The position numbers and the translations under genes are program-made. 9,964 bases of DNA from Bacteroidales bacterium Bact_23 (lineage in GTDB: Bacteria > Bacteroidota > Bacteroidia > Bacteroidales > Lentimicrobiaceae), in the NCBI GenBank assembly GCA_001603685.1, contig LUZO01000058.1:1-9964 (forward strand). The letters run 5' to 3'. The notes beneath the pieces were generated by a model, which saw only the letters and a list, made by a program, of their open reading frames with translations, was not told where the DNA came from and did no database searches. Of this stretch, positions 1-7,596 are shown one piece after another; position 1 is the stretch's first letter, and the number at the start of each line of letters is the position of its first letter.

Positions 1-32
1 GCCACTAACAACATCTTCAAAACATCTCTGCA

Positions 33-1265
33 ATGGAAGGAATAAAATATCTTTTTAAAAGCTCGTTTAACAGCGAAGAGCCGCTAAAAAACAATCAGGT
101 TCGTAAATTAAATCTCAAGCGTTCTATTGTCAAAGAGTTGTACCGCCATACCAATCTTTCCATACACAATTTGTCGCGCACGATAAAAATGAGCACTCCT
201 ACCATTACGCGTGCTCTTGAAGAGTTGATGGAAGAGGGTTTGGTAACTGAAATCGGCATCGGTGTTTCCACCGGAGGCCGCCGTCCGAGTATCTACGGCC
301 TGAATCCGCGTTCGAGGTATGTCATCGGGATTGACCTTGAGCGTTATTTCATCAGGATGGGAATCTTCGATTTTTCAAATCAGCTGGTTTCTGAAATCCA
401 CGAGCTAAATACCGGACTCGATACCGAGGAGGATGTTATCGGATTCATCACCGAAAAAATTACCGAGCTTATCCAGGCATACAACATTGATGAGGACAAG
501 ATTCTGGGTGTGGGAATCTCATTGCCCGGGCTTATTGATATCCGCACCGGTCTTTCGTACACCTATCTGAATACCGGTGAGCCGGTTGTTAAAATGCTGA
601 GTGAGCGTACCCAGCTGCCTGTTTTCGTTGAGCATGACACCCGCGCGATGGCATGGGGAGAGCAGTCGTTCGGGCTGGCCCGTAACCTGAAAAATGTGCT
701 GGTTCTGAATATCGGCTCCGGTATCGGATTAAGTATGATTCTCGACAGTAAGATTTACACCGGACATTCAGGATACTCGGGCGAGTTTGGCCACATTCAG
801 ATAGAGCCGAACGGCCAGTTGTGCCATTGCGGAAAAATCGGATGCATCGAAACCGTTGCTTCGGGGAAAGTGATGCTAACAAAAGCCAAAAAAGACATTA
901 CCGAAGGTGCCATCACCCAGATCAGCAATATGATAGGAAACGACCTTTCGAAGCTCAGTATCAGGGTTATTCTGAATGCTGCCCGCGAAGGCGACCAGTA
1001 TGCCATCGACCTGCTGGCGCGCATTGGTGAGGCGCTGGGCAAAGGACTGGCTACACTTATCCACCTTTTCAACCCGGAGCTTATCATCATCGGCGGTGAA
1101 ATATCCAAAGCAGCCGATTACCTGATCGCCCCCATCGAAAGCAACCTGAATATCTATTCCATTTCACGAATTCGCCGCGATACCAATATTGTAGCCTCTG
1201 AACTGAGTGACGATGCCAGAATTATGGGTACCGTTGCACTGGTAATGAACAAAATATTTGCATAA
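33..1265 (+). CDS. ROK-family transcriptional regulator (NagC/Mlc-like)
   Basis: This 410-residue protein is a sugar-responsive DNA-binding regulator, probably controlling the transporter and enzyme genes that follow. Residues 27-90 form a winged helix: recognition helix around TPTITRALEELMEEGLV (55-71), and wing GGRRPSIYGLNP (81-92), typical of ROK regulators. The rest is a ROK sugar-kinase fold. It keeps EHD (200-202, with the usual catalytic Asp), the LNIGSGIG loop (225-232), and the zinc site H254 with C264, C266 and C271 (CxCGxxGCxE). The first phosphate-binding loop, normally DxGGT, is DLERYF (101-106), so ATP binding and kinase activity are unlikely, as expected for a regulator. The ATG at 33 is the first in frame after a stop at 6-8. 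No Shine-Dalgarno is visible. The effector is inferred to be an amino sugar or its phosphate, from the neighbouring genes only. Confidence 0.92.
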   Translation: MEGIKYLFKSSFNSEEPLKNNQVRKLNLKRSIVKELYRHTNLSIHNLSRTIKMSTPTITRALEELMEEGLVTEIGIGVSTGGRRPSIYGLNPRSRYVIGIDLERYFIRMGIFDFSNQLVSEIHELNTGLDTEEDVIGFITEKITELIQAYNIDEDKILGVGISLPGLIDIRTGLSYTYLNTGEPVVKMLSERTQLPVFVEHDTRAMAWGEQSFGLARNLKNVLVLNIGSGIGLSMILDSKIYTGHSGYSGEFGHIQIEPNGQLCHCGKIGCIETVASGKVMLTKAKKDITEGAITQISNMIGNDLSKLSIRVILNAAREGDQYAIDLLARIGEALGKGLATLIHLFNPELIIIGGEISKAADYLIAPIESNLNIYSISRIRRDTNIVASELSDDARIMGTVALVMNKIFA

Positions 1266-1332
1266 ACAAGTTAACAAAGGATTACCTGCAATCAACGCTT
1301 TAGTATCAAACACACCAAAAACCATTTGACCC

Positions 1333-3174
1333 ATGATAATGCAATCCATTGACTGGCTGATTATAGCTGTCTTTTTCATTATTCTTCTTACAATCGGATA
1401 TCTTGCCTCGAAAGGGGCCAGTAAGAGTGCTGCCGACTTTTTCGTTTCCGGCCGAAGCATGCCGTGGTGGCTGCTTGGCGTATCGATGGTGGCCACTACC
1501 TTTTCGTGCGATACACCCAACCTGGTAACCGATATGGTAAGACAGAACGGTGTTGCCGCCAACTGGCTGTGGTGGGCTTTCCTGCTCACAGGCATGCTTA
1601 CCGTATTTATCTATGCCAAACTCTGGAACCGCTCAAAGGTGATGACCGACCTTGAGTTTTATGAGATAAGGTACAGCGGCAAAACGGCAGCTTTCCTGCG
1701 CGGATTCAGAGCCATTTACCTAGGTTTCTTCTTCAATGTAATGGTTATTGCCAGTGTATCGCTTGCCTTTATTAAGATTGCCGGCGTTATGCTGGGGCTC
1801 TCCCCTGCCGTTGCCCTGATTATTGCGGGGGTAGTTGTGGTTTTCTACAGCGGTCTTGGAGGGCTTAAATCCATTCTTTATACCGACCTTTTCCAGTTTT
1901 CAATTGCAATGCTTGGCGCTTTCGGAGCTGCATGGTATGTTACCAAATCGCCCGATGTGGGCGGGCTTCAGGCGTTGTTCAGCCATCCGAGCGTTAGCGG
2001 AAAACTCAGCCTTATTCCCGATATCAGGCAGACAGATGTATTTCTGAGTATTCTGATTATTCCTCTGGCTGTTCAGTGGTGGGCAGCCTGGTATCCCGGA
2101 GCTGAGCCGGGAGGTGGCGGATACATCGCCCAGCGTATGCTCTCTGCCAAATCGGAGAAACATGCCATGGGAGCCACCCTGCTGTTCAACTTCTTTCATT
2201 ATGCGCTGCGCCCCTGGCCGTGGATCATCGTTGGTCTGGCATCGCTGATTGTCTTCCCCGACATCGCCTCGCTCAGAACAGCCTTCCCCAATGTGGAAGC
2301 ACAGTACATTCAGAACGACTTCGCCTATCCGGCCATGCTTGCCACCTATCTGCCCGCAGGATTCCTCGGACTTGTAGTGGCCTCGCTGATTGCCGCCTTT
2401 ATGTCAACCGTGGCATCGCAGGTTAACTGGGGCTCATCCTATCTGGTAAACGACTTTTACGCCCGCTTTATCAACAAAACAGCCACCGAAAAGCAGAAAG
2501 TATTTGTCGGAAGGCTTTCTACCGTAACCCTGATGTTTTTCTCAATACTTCTGGCTCTGGTGCTTAAAAATGCGTTGCAGGCGTTCCAGTATATGCTGAT
2601 GATCGGCGCCGGTACCGGCCTGATTTATATCCTAAGATGGTTCTGGTGGAGAATCAATGCATTTACCGAACTCTCGGCAATGGTTGCAGCCGGAGTCTTT
2701 TCGCTCAGTTTCATTATGATTGAGAACTTCCTGCTTGTACCTACAGCCGATGGTATGGTTACCCTTTGGGGAATGACCTTCAGCATGACCATCTGGAATA
2801 TTGTGAAGTTTTTAGGGGTTGTTTTTGCAACCACCCTTGTATGGATTGTTGTTACCTATATGACCCCGCCGGTGAATGATGCGACACTGGAGAAATTCTA
2901 CCAGAAAATCAGGCCCGGCGGCCCCGGCTGGAAAGCCGTTAGGATAAAAGCCCTGAGCCGCGGTATTGACCTTCAGAAAGAAGACGACCTCCGCTGGGAT
3001 GTGCCGACCGGAATCCTTTGTATGTTGCTGGGAAGTGTTGCTGTTTACAGCATTCTGTTCTCGACAGGATTTTTCCTTTACGGAAAAACAGTGTCCGCCT
3101 TCGGATTGCTTGCGCTTGGAATAGTTTCGGCCGTACTTCTTTCACAAACCTGGAAAAAACTTAAAACCAGATAA
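1333..3174 (+). CDS. Sodium:solute symporter (SSS/SLC5 family), probable amino-sugar importer
   Basis: This 613-residue polytopic inner-membrane protein belongs to the SSS family and should import a sugar using the Na+ gradient. The first membrane segment is about residues 7-24, followed by the family's FFVSGRSMPWWLLG stretch (37-49). The hallmark YSGLGGLKS...YTDLFQF lies at 172-189. The segment MSTVASQVNWGSS (357-369) sits where SSS members place the Ser/Thr residues of the Na2 site. Hydrophobic segments continue to the C terminus, with the last pair at about 557-608, so the protein is slightly longer than the usual 500-600 residues. Start 1333 is used, but Met3 at 1339 is an equally plausible start. 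It follows the regulator gene by 67 nt and is 13 nt from the nucleotidyltransferase gene. The substrate is inferred from context as GlcNAc, GalNAc or a HexNAc disaccharide; the sequence alone does not establish it. Confidence 0.93.
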   Translation: MIMQSIDWLIIAVFFIILLTIGYLASKGASKSAADFFVSGRSMPWWLLGVSMVATTFSCDTPNLVTDMVRQNGVAANWLWWAFLLTGMLTVFIYAKLWNRSKVMTDLEFYEIRYSGKTAAFLRGFRAIYLGFFFNVMVIASVSLAFIKIAGVMLGLSPAVALIIAGVVVVFYSGLGGLKSILYTDLFQFSIAMLGAFGAAWYVTKSPDVGGLQALFSHPSVSGKLSLIPDIRQTDVFLSILIIPLAVQWWAAWYPGAEPGGGGYIAQRMLSAKSEKHAMGATLLFNFFHYALRPWPWIIVGLASLIVFPDIASLRTAFPNVEAQYIQNDFAYPAMLATYLPAGFLGLVVASLIAAFMSTVASQVNWGSSYLVNDFYARFINKTATEKQKVFVGRLSTVTLMFFSILLALVLKNALQAFQYMLMIGAGTGLIYILRWFWWRINAFTELSAMVAAGVFSLSFIMIENFLLVPTADGMVTLWGMTFSMTIWNIVKFLGVVFATTLVWIVVTYMTPPVNDATLEKFYQKIRPGGPGWKAVRIKALSRGIDLQKEDDLRWDVPTGILCMLLGSVAVYSILFSTGFFLYGKTVSAFGLLALGIVSAVLLSQTWKKLKTR

Positions 3175-3187
3175 TCCAAAAGCTCAG

Positions 3188-4096
3188 ATGAAACCTACAC
3201 TTGTAATTCTTGCAGCAGGAATAGGAAGCCGCTACGGTGGCCTCAAACAGATAGATCCGATTGGTCCGGCCGGTGAAACCATACTCGATTATTCGGTTTA
3301 CGACGCAATAAGAGCCGGATTCAATAAGGTTGTTTTCATTATCCGCAAGGAGATTGAAAACGATTTCAGGGAGATTTTCGTCAGTAAACTGGAGCCGCAT
3401 ATTGAAATTGAGCTTGTATATCAGGAGCTTGATAAACTCCCGGCAGGATATACCGTTCCCGAGGGGAGAACAAAACCCTGGGGTACAGGCCATGCGCTGA
3501 TGATGACTGCCGGAAAGGTACACACCCCCTTCGCCATTATCAATGCCGACGACTACTACGGCCCCGATGCATTCAGAACGCTGGCCGCATTTTTCGAAGA
3601 ACAGCAGGCAAGCGGTGACCAGGATTACGCCATGGTGGCCTATGAGCTGCGGAATACGCTTTCGGATTTCGGAAGCGTTGCCCGTGGCGTTTGCGTTCCG
3701 GATCGGGACAACTGGCTGAAGAGCGTTACCGAAATGACTAAAATTGAGAGGGTTGGCGATGGAATCATAAATACCATGCCCGACGGCGGGATTGTAAAAC
3801 TCGAAGAAGACACCCTGGTTTCGATGAATTTCTGGGGCTTTACCCCTTCGGTTTACAAGCACATCGATACGGAATTCATCAAATTCCTGGATGCAAACGG
3901 ACAAACCGAAAAAGCCGAATTCTACATTCCGGTGCTGGTGGATACCCTGATCAAATCAGGACTTGAAAAGGTGAAGGTACTGAGTAATCCCGGACAGTGG
4001 TTTGGAATTACCTACAAGGAAGATAAGCCTCTGGTGGTTGAAAAGATCAGGGCATTGATCAGGAATGGAGAATATCCGGAAAGCCTCTGGAAATAA
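3188..4096 (+). CDS. NDP-sugar pyrophosphorylase-type nucleotidyltransferase
   Basis: This 302-residue cytoplasmic enzyme should couple a sugar 1-phosphate to NTP, giving an NDP-sugar and pyrophosphate. The N-terminal LAAGIGSRYGGLKQ (8-21) is the nucleotide-binding signature of the GT-A-like nucleotidyltransferase family. KPWGTGHAL (96-104) is the base-contacting loop, and NADDYYG (119-125) carries the metal-binding aspartates. SMNFWGFTP, nearer the C terminus, also fits this class. There is no left-handed beta-helix acetyltransferase domain, so this is not a GlmU. The gene is 13 nt after the symporter and 14 nt before a NahK-like kinase, which would supply its sugar 1-phosphate. That adjacency suggests a HexNAc-1-phosphate uridylyltransferase, analogous in logic to MurU paired with AmgK. 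Neither the base nor the sugar can be read from the sequence. The start has only an A-rich leader and no Shine-Dalgarno. Confidence 0.88.
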   Translation: MKPTLVILAAGIGSRYGGLKQIDPIGPAGETILDYSVYDAIRAGFNKVVFIIRKEIENDFREIFVSKLEPHIEIELVYQELDKLPAGYTVPEGRTKPWGTGHALMMTAGKVHTPFAIINADDYYGPDAFRTLAAFFEEQQASGDQDYAMVAYELRNTLSDFGSVARGVCVPDRDNWLKSVTEMTKIERVGDGIINTMPDGGIVKLEEDTLVSMNFWGFTPSVYKHIDTEFIKFLDANGQTEKAEFYIPVLVDTLIKSGLEKVKVLSNPGQWFGITYKEDKPLVVEKIRALIRNGEYPESLWK

Positions 4097-4110
4097 CAGA
4101 AATTTTTATC

Positions 4111-5220
4111 ATGACAATTCCATACGAAGAACTCCCGGCTCAATTCGCGTGCGATTGCGGAGATTATACCGTCCTTCCGCTGAATGTCGGCCATATCAAT
4201 AAAACATTTAAGGTGCTCCGCGATCAGGAGCCACGCTTCCTTCTCCAGCAGGTTAACAGCCATGTTTTCAAGGATATAGACGCTCTGATGCAGAACACCC
4301 TGATGGTGCTTGACGCTTTGAAGGAGTATATGCTTACCAGCCCCGAAAAGCTGATAGTGCAGAAACTGGTCAGGACAAACCAGGGGGGGCTCTATTTTAC
4401 CGACGACGAAAACAACCATTGGAGGATGTTTACCTTTATAAAAGGGGGAAAAACCATTGAAACCGTTAGGAAATACAACATCGCCTATGAAGGCGGCAAG
4501 GCTTACGGCCTTTTCCTTGACGCCCTGTCATCGGTTGATCCTGAACTGATTACGCCGGTTATCCCCAACTTCCACTCCCTCGAAATGCGTTACGGAGCAT
4601 TTCAGGAAGCTTTGTCGCTGAATCTGGCCAAAAGAGTGGACGAAGTAAAAAGAGAGGTGGATTTTGTTGAGAGCCGGTTCAGGAATATGATGCACATTCC
4701 TGAACTGATGAAGTCAGGAAGCATCCCATCACGGGTAGTTCATAACGACACCAAATTCAACAACCTGATCTTCTCAACCAAAGGCGATGCCATTGCGGTT
4801 ACCGACCTTGATACCGTAATGCCGGGCTCTGCCCTGTTCGATTTCGGCGATGCCATCCGCTCTGCGGCAAACACCGCCCGCGAGGATGAGCCGGACATCT
4901 CGAAGGTTAAGTTCGACATCTCCATTTTCGAGGCTTTCGCATCGGGCTACCTTACCCACACCGAAGGGCTGCTGACCGAAGCCGAAGCAAACAACTTCCC
5001 CGAAGCCGCCATGCTCCTTACCTATATTATAGGTGTCCGTTTCCTTACCGATTACCTCAACGGCGATATCTATTACAAAACCAGATATCCTGAGCACAAT
5101 CTGGTAAGGGCAAGGGTACAGTTCCAGCTAATCAGGGAGATGGAAGAGCAGTACGGCAGCATGCAAACCGTTATGAAACGGATAAAGACCAGGCTTCTGC
5201 TGTTTAATTCACAACCTTAA
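4111..5220 (+). CDS. nahK: N-acetylhexosamine 1-kinase-like anomeric kinase
   Basis: This 369-residue kinase of the aminoglycoside/choline phosphotransferase fold should phosphorylate HexNAc at C1 using ATP. It resembles Bifidobacterium longum NahK (about 359 residues, recalled from memory) along its whole length: GHIN (27-30), RFLLQQVN (42-49), the Brenner-type catalytic loop HNDTKFNN (211-218, catalytic Asp213), the metal-binding DLDTVMPGSALFDFGDAIR (232-250), and YPEHNLVRAR (326-335) near the C terminus. In bifidobacteria NahK acts on GlcNAc/GalNAc released from lacto-N-biose and galacto-N-biose. No LNB phosphorylase or GalT-type gene is visible here; the partner appears to be the adjacent nucleotidyltransferase. 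It is 14 nt after that gene and 14 nt before the hexosaminidase gene. AmgK-like activity on MurNAc is an alternative, but the motifs fit NahK better. All catalytic residues appear intact. Confidence 0.88.
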   Translation: MTIPYEELPAQFACDCGDYTVLPLNVGHINKTFKVLRDQEPRFLLQQVNSHVFKDIDALMQNTLMVLDALKEYMLTSPEKLIVQKLVRTNQGGLYFTDDENNHWRMFTFIKGGKTIETVRKYNIAYEGGKAYGLFLDALSSVDPELITPVIPNFHSLEMRYGAFQEALSLNLAKRVDEVKREVDFVESRFRNMMHIPELMKSGSIPSRVVHNDTKFNNLIFSTKGDAIAVTDLDTVMPGSALFDFGDAIRSAANTAREDEPDISKVKFDISIFEAFASGYLTHTEGLLTEAEANNFPEAAMLLTYIIGVRFLTDYLNGDIYYKTRYPEHNLVRARVQFQLIREMEEQYGSMQTVMKRIKTRLLLFNSQP

Positions 5221-5234
5221 TTCAAAATAGTATT

Positions 5235-7571
5235 ATGAAGAGAGTTTATTTGAAAACCATAATCACCCTGATGACTATTCTGTCAGCGGGAGTTGTATCG
5301 GTCATGGCTCATGAGCCTGAACACCGGATTATTCCCGAGCCTGTTTCCTATCAGGCCGGAAAAGGCGTGTTTACCATCAAGCCGAATACAAACATTACCA
5401 TTTCAACCACTTCAAAAGAGCTCAGCAAAATAGCCGACTTCCTTAATGAAGGCATTGCATCGTTCGGGATGCCTGCGCTGAAGGTAAAAAAGGCCGGCAA
5501 TCCTGCCGAAGCCGGAAACATCAACCTGGTGCTCGGCGATTTCAGCGACATCAGTCACCAGGAAGGCTACACGCTTGAAGCAGGCAAAACCGGAATCACC
5601 ATCCGTGCCATTGCGCCCAACGGAATCTTTTACGGGGTTCAGACGCTGCTTCAGCTTATGCCCGATGTTTCAGGCGGCACTGCAAAAAGCATCCGGATTC
5701 AGGCATGCAACATTGTGGATTATCCCAGATTTCCGTACAGGGGGCTGCACCTCGATGTCAGCCGCCACATTTTCCCGCTTGGGTTTCTGAAGAAATACAT
5801 CGACCTGCTGGCAGGCTTCAAAATAAACACCTTCCACTGGCATCTGACCGATGATCAGGGCTGGCGCCTCGAGATAAAGAAATATCCCGATCTTACCATC
5901 ATCGGATCAAACAGGCGTAGTTCGCCCGTGGGCAGAAATGCCGGGGATGACAACATCCCTTACGGTGGCTTTTATACGCAGGACGATGCACGGGAGATTG
6001 TGGCCTATGCCGCATCAAAATATGTTAATGTAATTCCCGAAATCGAGATGCCCGGTCACGCCACAGCAGCGCTGGCAGCCTATCCGAATCTGGGTTGCAC
6101 AGGCGGCCCTTATGAGGTATGGACCATGTGGGGCATCAACGATGAGATCTTCTGCGCCGGAAATGAAGAGGTTTTCAAATTCCTCGAAGATGTACTGGTT
6201 GAAGTAATGGAGATCTTCCCTTCGAAGTATATCCATATCGGCGGCGACGAAGCGCCGAAAGACCGCTGGGATAAGTGCCCGAAATGCCAGAAGCGCATTG
6301 CCGACGAGGGACTGAAGGATTCGCACGAACTGCAGAGCTATTTCATTACCCGTATGGAGAAGTTCCTGAACAAGCACGGTCGTCAGATTATCGGCTGGGA
6401 TGAAATTCTGGAAGGCGGACTTGCTCCCGGAGCAACGGTAATGTCGTGGCGCGGAACCGAAGGCGGCATCGAGGCTGCAAGGATGGGGCACGATGTCATC
6501 ATGACTCCCACCAGCCACTGTTATCTCGATTACTATCAGGGCGACCCCGCAACCGAGCCGTTTGGAATCGGAGGGTACAACACCCTGAAAAACACATACT
6601 TCTATGAACCGGTTCCGGAAGTACTTACAGAAAAGGAAGGAAGGCATATTCTGGGAACTCAGGGAAATCTCTGGACCGAATACATCATATCAAGCGACCT
6701 TGTGGAATATATGGTATATCCCCGCGCCATTGCACTGGCCGAAATCAACTGGTCACCCAAAGAAAAGCGCAACTGGCCCTCATTTATCAGCCGTCTGGAC
6801 AAGCAGTTCCCGTTGCTGGAACGCAAAAAGCTGAATTTCAGCAGAAGTGCCTTCACCGTTGACATTACCTCTGAAGTGGATGAAGCAAACGGAAAACTGA
6901 TGGTACACCTTACCTCCGATCTGCCGAAAGCAGATATCCGTTACACCGTTACAACCGGTAGTGTAACCTCAAAGGAGAATAAGTACAAGAAACCTTTTCC
7001 CGTAGATGCAACATCCACCATCAATGCCAGGCTGTTCAGCAAAACCAGGGATCAGTTCAAGACTTCTGAAAAGACGATATTTGTAAATAAGGCAACCGGT
7101 CGCAAGGTGCAACTGAATACCCTTTACAACCCCAAATATGCCGCCAAAGGACCCTCTACCCTTACCGATGGCATCCGGGCCGAAGCTCAGGTGTTTGGCA
7201 AGGACTGGCTCGGTTTCCTCGGTGATGATGCCGACGCCATAATCGACCTTGGGCAGAAAACCATGATCAACGCCGTGAGCCTTGGCTTCCTGTACAATCC
7301 CACTAACTGGATATTCAAGCCCATTGATGTGGAGGTGCAGCTCTCAACCGACGGAATCAACTACACCAAAGCAGCAGGTTCCTATCCAGCAATCATTACG
7401 CCTTCGGAACCCAAAAGCATTGACTTCACCATTCTGAATATCAACAAAGAGGCACGCTATGTCAGGGTAATTGCCCGAAATATTGGCCTTTGTCCTCCCG
7501 GCCACTTCGGCGAAGGCAACAAGGCATGGCTGTTTATCGACGAAATCCAGGTAAATCCTGCGCTTGACTAA
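5235..7571 (+). CDS. Exported beta-N-acetylhexosaminidase, GH20, with C-terminal accessory domains
   Basis: This 778-residue enzyme removes terminal beta-linked GlcNAc/GalNAc from glycans by the substrate-assisted GH20 mechanism. Residues 1-25 are a signal peptide ending VMA, with no lipobox cysteine, so it is probably periplasmic or secreted. A GH20b-type N-terminal domain spans about 30-145. The catalytic barrel (about 150-500) contains HWHLTDDQGWR (201-211), EMPGH (271-275), HIGGDEAP with the catalytic Asp338-Glu339 pair, GWDEILEGG, MSWRG and a late GTQGNLWTE. Residues about 545-612 look like a chitobiase/hexosaminidase C-terminal domain. About 615-778 resembles an F5/8-type (CBM32-like) discoidin domain, probably for glycan binding. 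No type IX secretion tail is evident. It is the last gene of the cluster, 14 nt after the kinase gene, and should feed sugar to the symporter. The exact glycan specificity is unknown. Confidence 0.95.
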   Translation: MKRVYLKTIITLMTILSAGVVSVMAHEPEHRIIPEPVSYQAGKGVFTIKPNTNITISTTSKELSKIADFLNEGIASFGMPALKVKKAGNPAEAGNINLVLGDFSDISHQEGYTLEAGKTGITIRAIAPNGIFYGVQTLLQLMPDVSGGTAKSIRIQACNIVDYPRFPYRGLHLDVSRHIFPLGFLKKYIDLLAGFKINTFHWHLTDDQGWRLEIKKYPDLTIIGSNRRSSPVGRNAGDDNIPYGGFYTQDDAREIVAYAASKYVNVIPEIEMPGHATAALAAYPNLGCTGGPYEVWTMWGINDEIFCAGNEEVFKFLEDVLVEVMEIFPSKYIHIGGDEAPKDRWDKCPKCQKRIADEGLKDSHELQSYFITRMEKFLNKHGRQIIGWDEILEGGLAPGATVMSWRGTEGGIEAARMGHDVIMTPTSHCYLDYYQGDPATEPFGIGGYNTLKNTYFYEPVPEVLTEKEGRHILGTQGNLWTEYIISSDLVEYMVYPRAIALAEINWSPKEKRNWPSFISRLDKQFPLLERKKLNFSRSAFTVDITSEVDEANGKLMVHLTSDLPKADIRYTVTTGSVTSKENKYKKPFPVDATSTINARLFSKTRDQFKTSEKTIFVNKATGRKVQLNTLYNPKYAAKGPSTLTDGIRAEAQVFGKDWLGFLGDDADAIIDLGQKTMINAVSLGFLYNPTNWIFKPIDVEVQLSTDGINYTKAAGSYPAIITPSEPKSIDFTILNINKEARYVRVIARNIGLCPPGHFGEGNKAWLFIDEIQVNPALD

Positions 7572-7576
7572 CGGCA

Positions 7577-7596
7577 GGGCGGGGCATCAGCCGCCC
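7577..7596. terminator. Possible hairpin between convergent genes
   Basis: GGGCGG (7577-7582) can pair with CCGCCC (7591-7596) across an 8-nt loop, in the 15-nt gap between the hexosaminidase and methyltransferase stop codons and running slightly into the methyltransferase end. There is no U tract on either side, so termination is only a guess from position and stem strength. Confidence 0.3.

Noticed and set aside
1266..1332. Possible ROK operator at the GTTAAC palindrome (1270-1275)
   Set aside because: Only six bases are symmetric and the flanks do not extend it; this is expected by chance in AT-rich spacer DNA.
3161..3904. 247-codon open frame on the - strand opposite the nucleotidyltransferase
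   Set aside because: It is fully antisense to a gene with clear family motifs, and its own translation shows no recognisable domain.
6015..6647. 210-codon open frame on the - strand opposite the GH20 gene
   Set aside because: It lies antisense to the conserved catalytic domain, has a Cys-rich composition without motifs, and is a codon-bias shadow.
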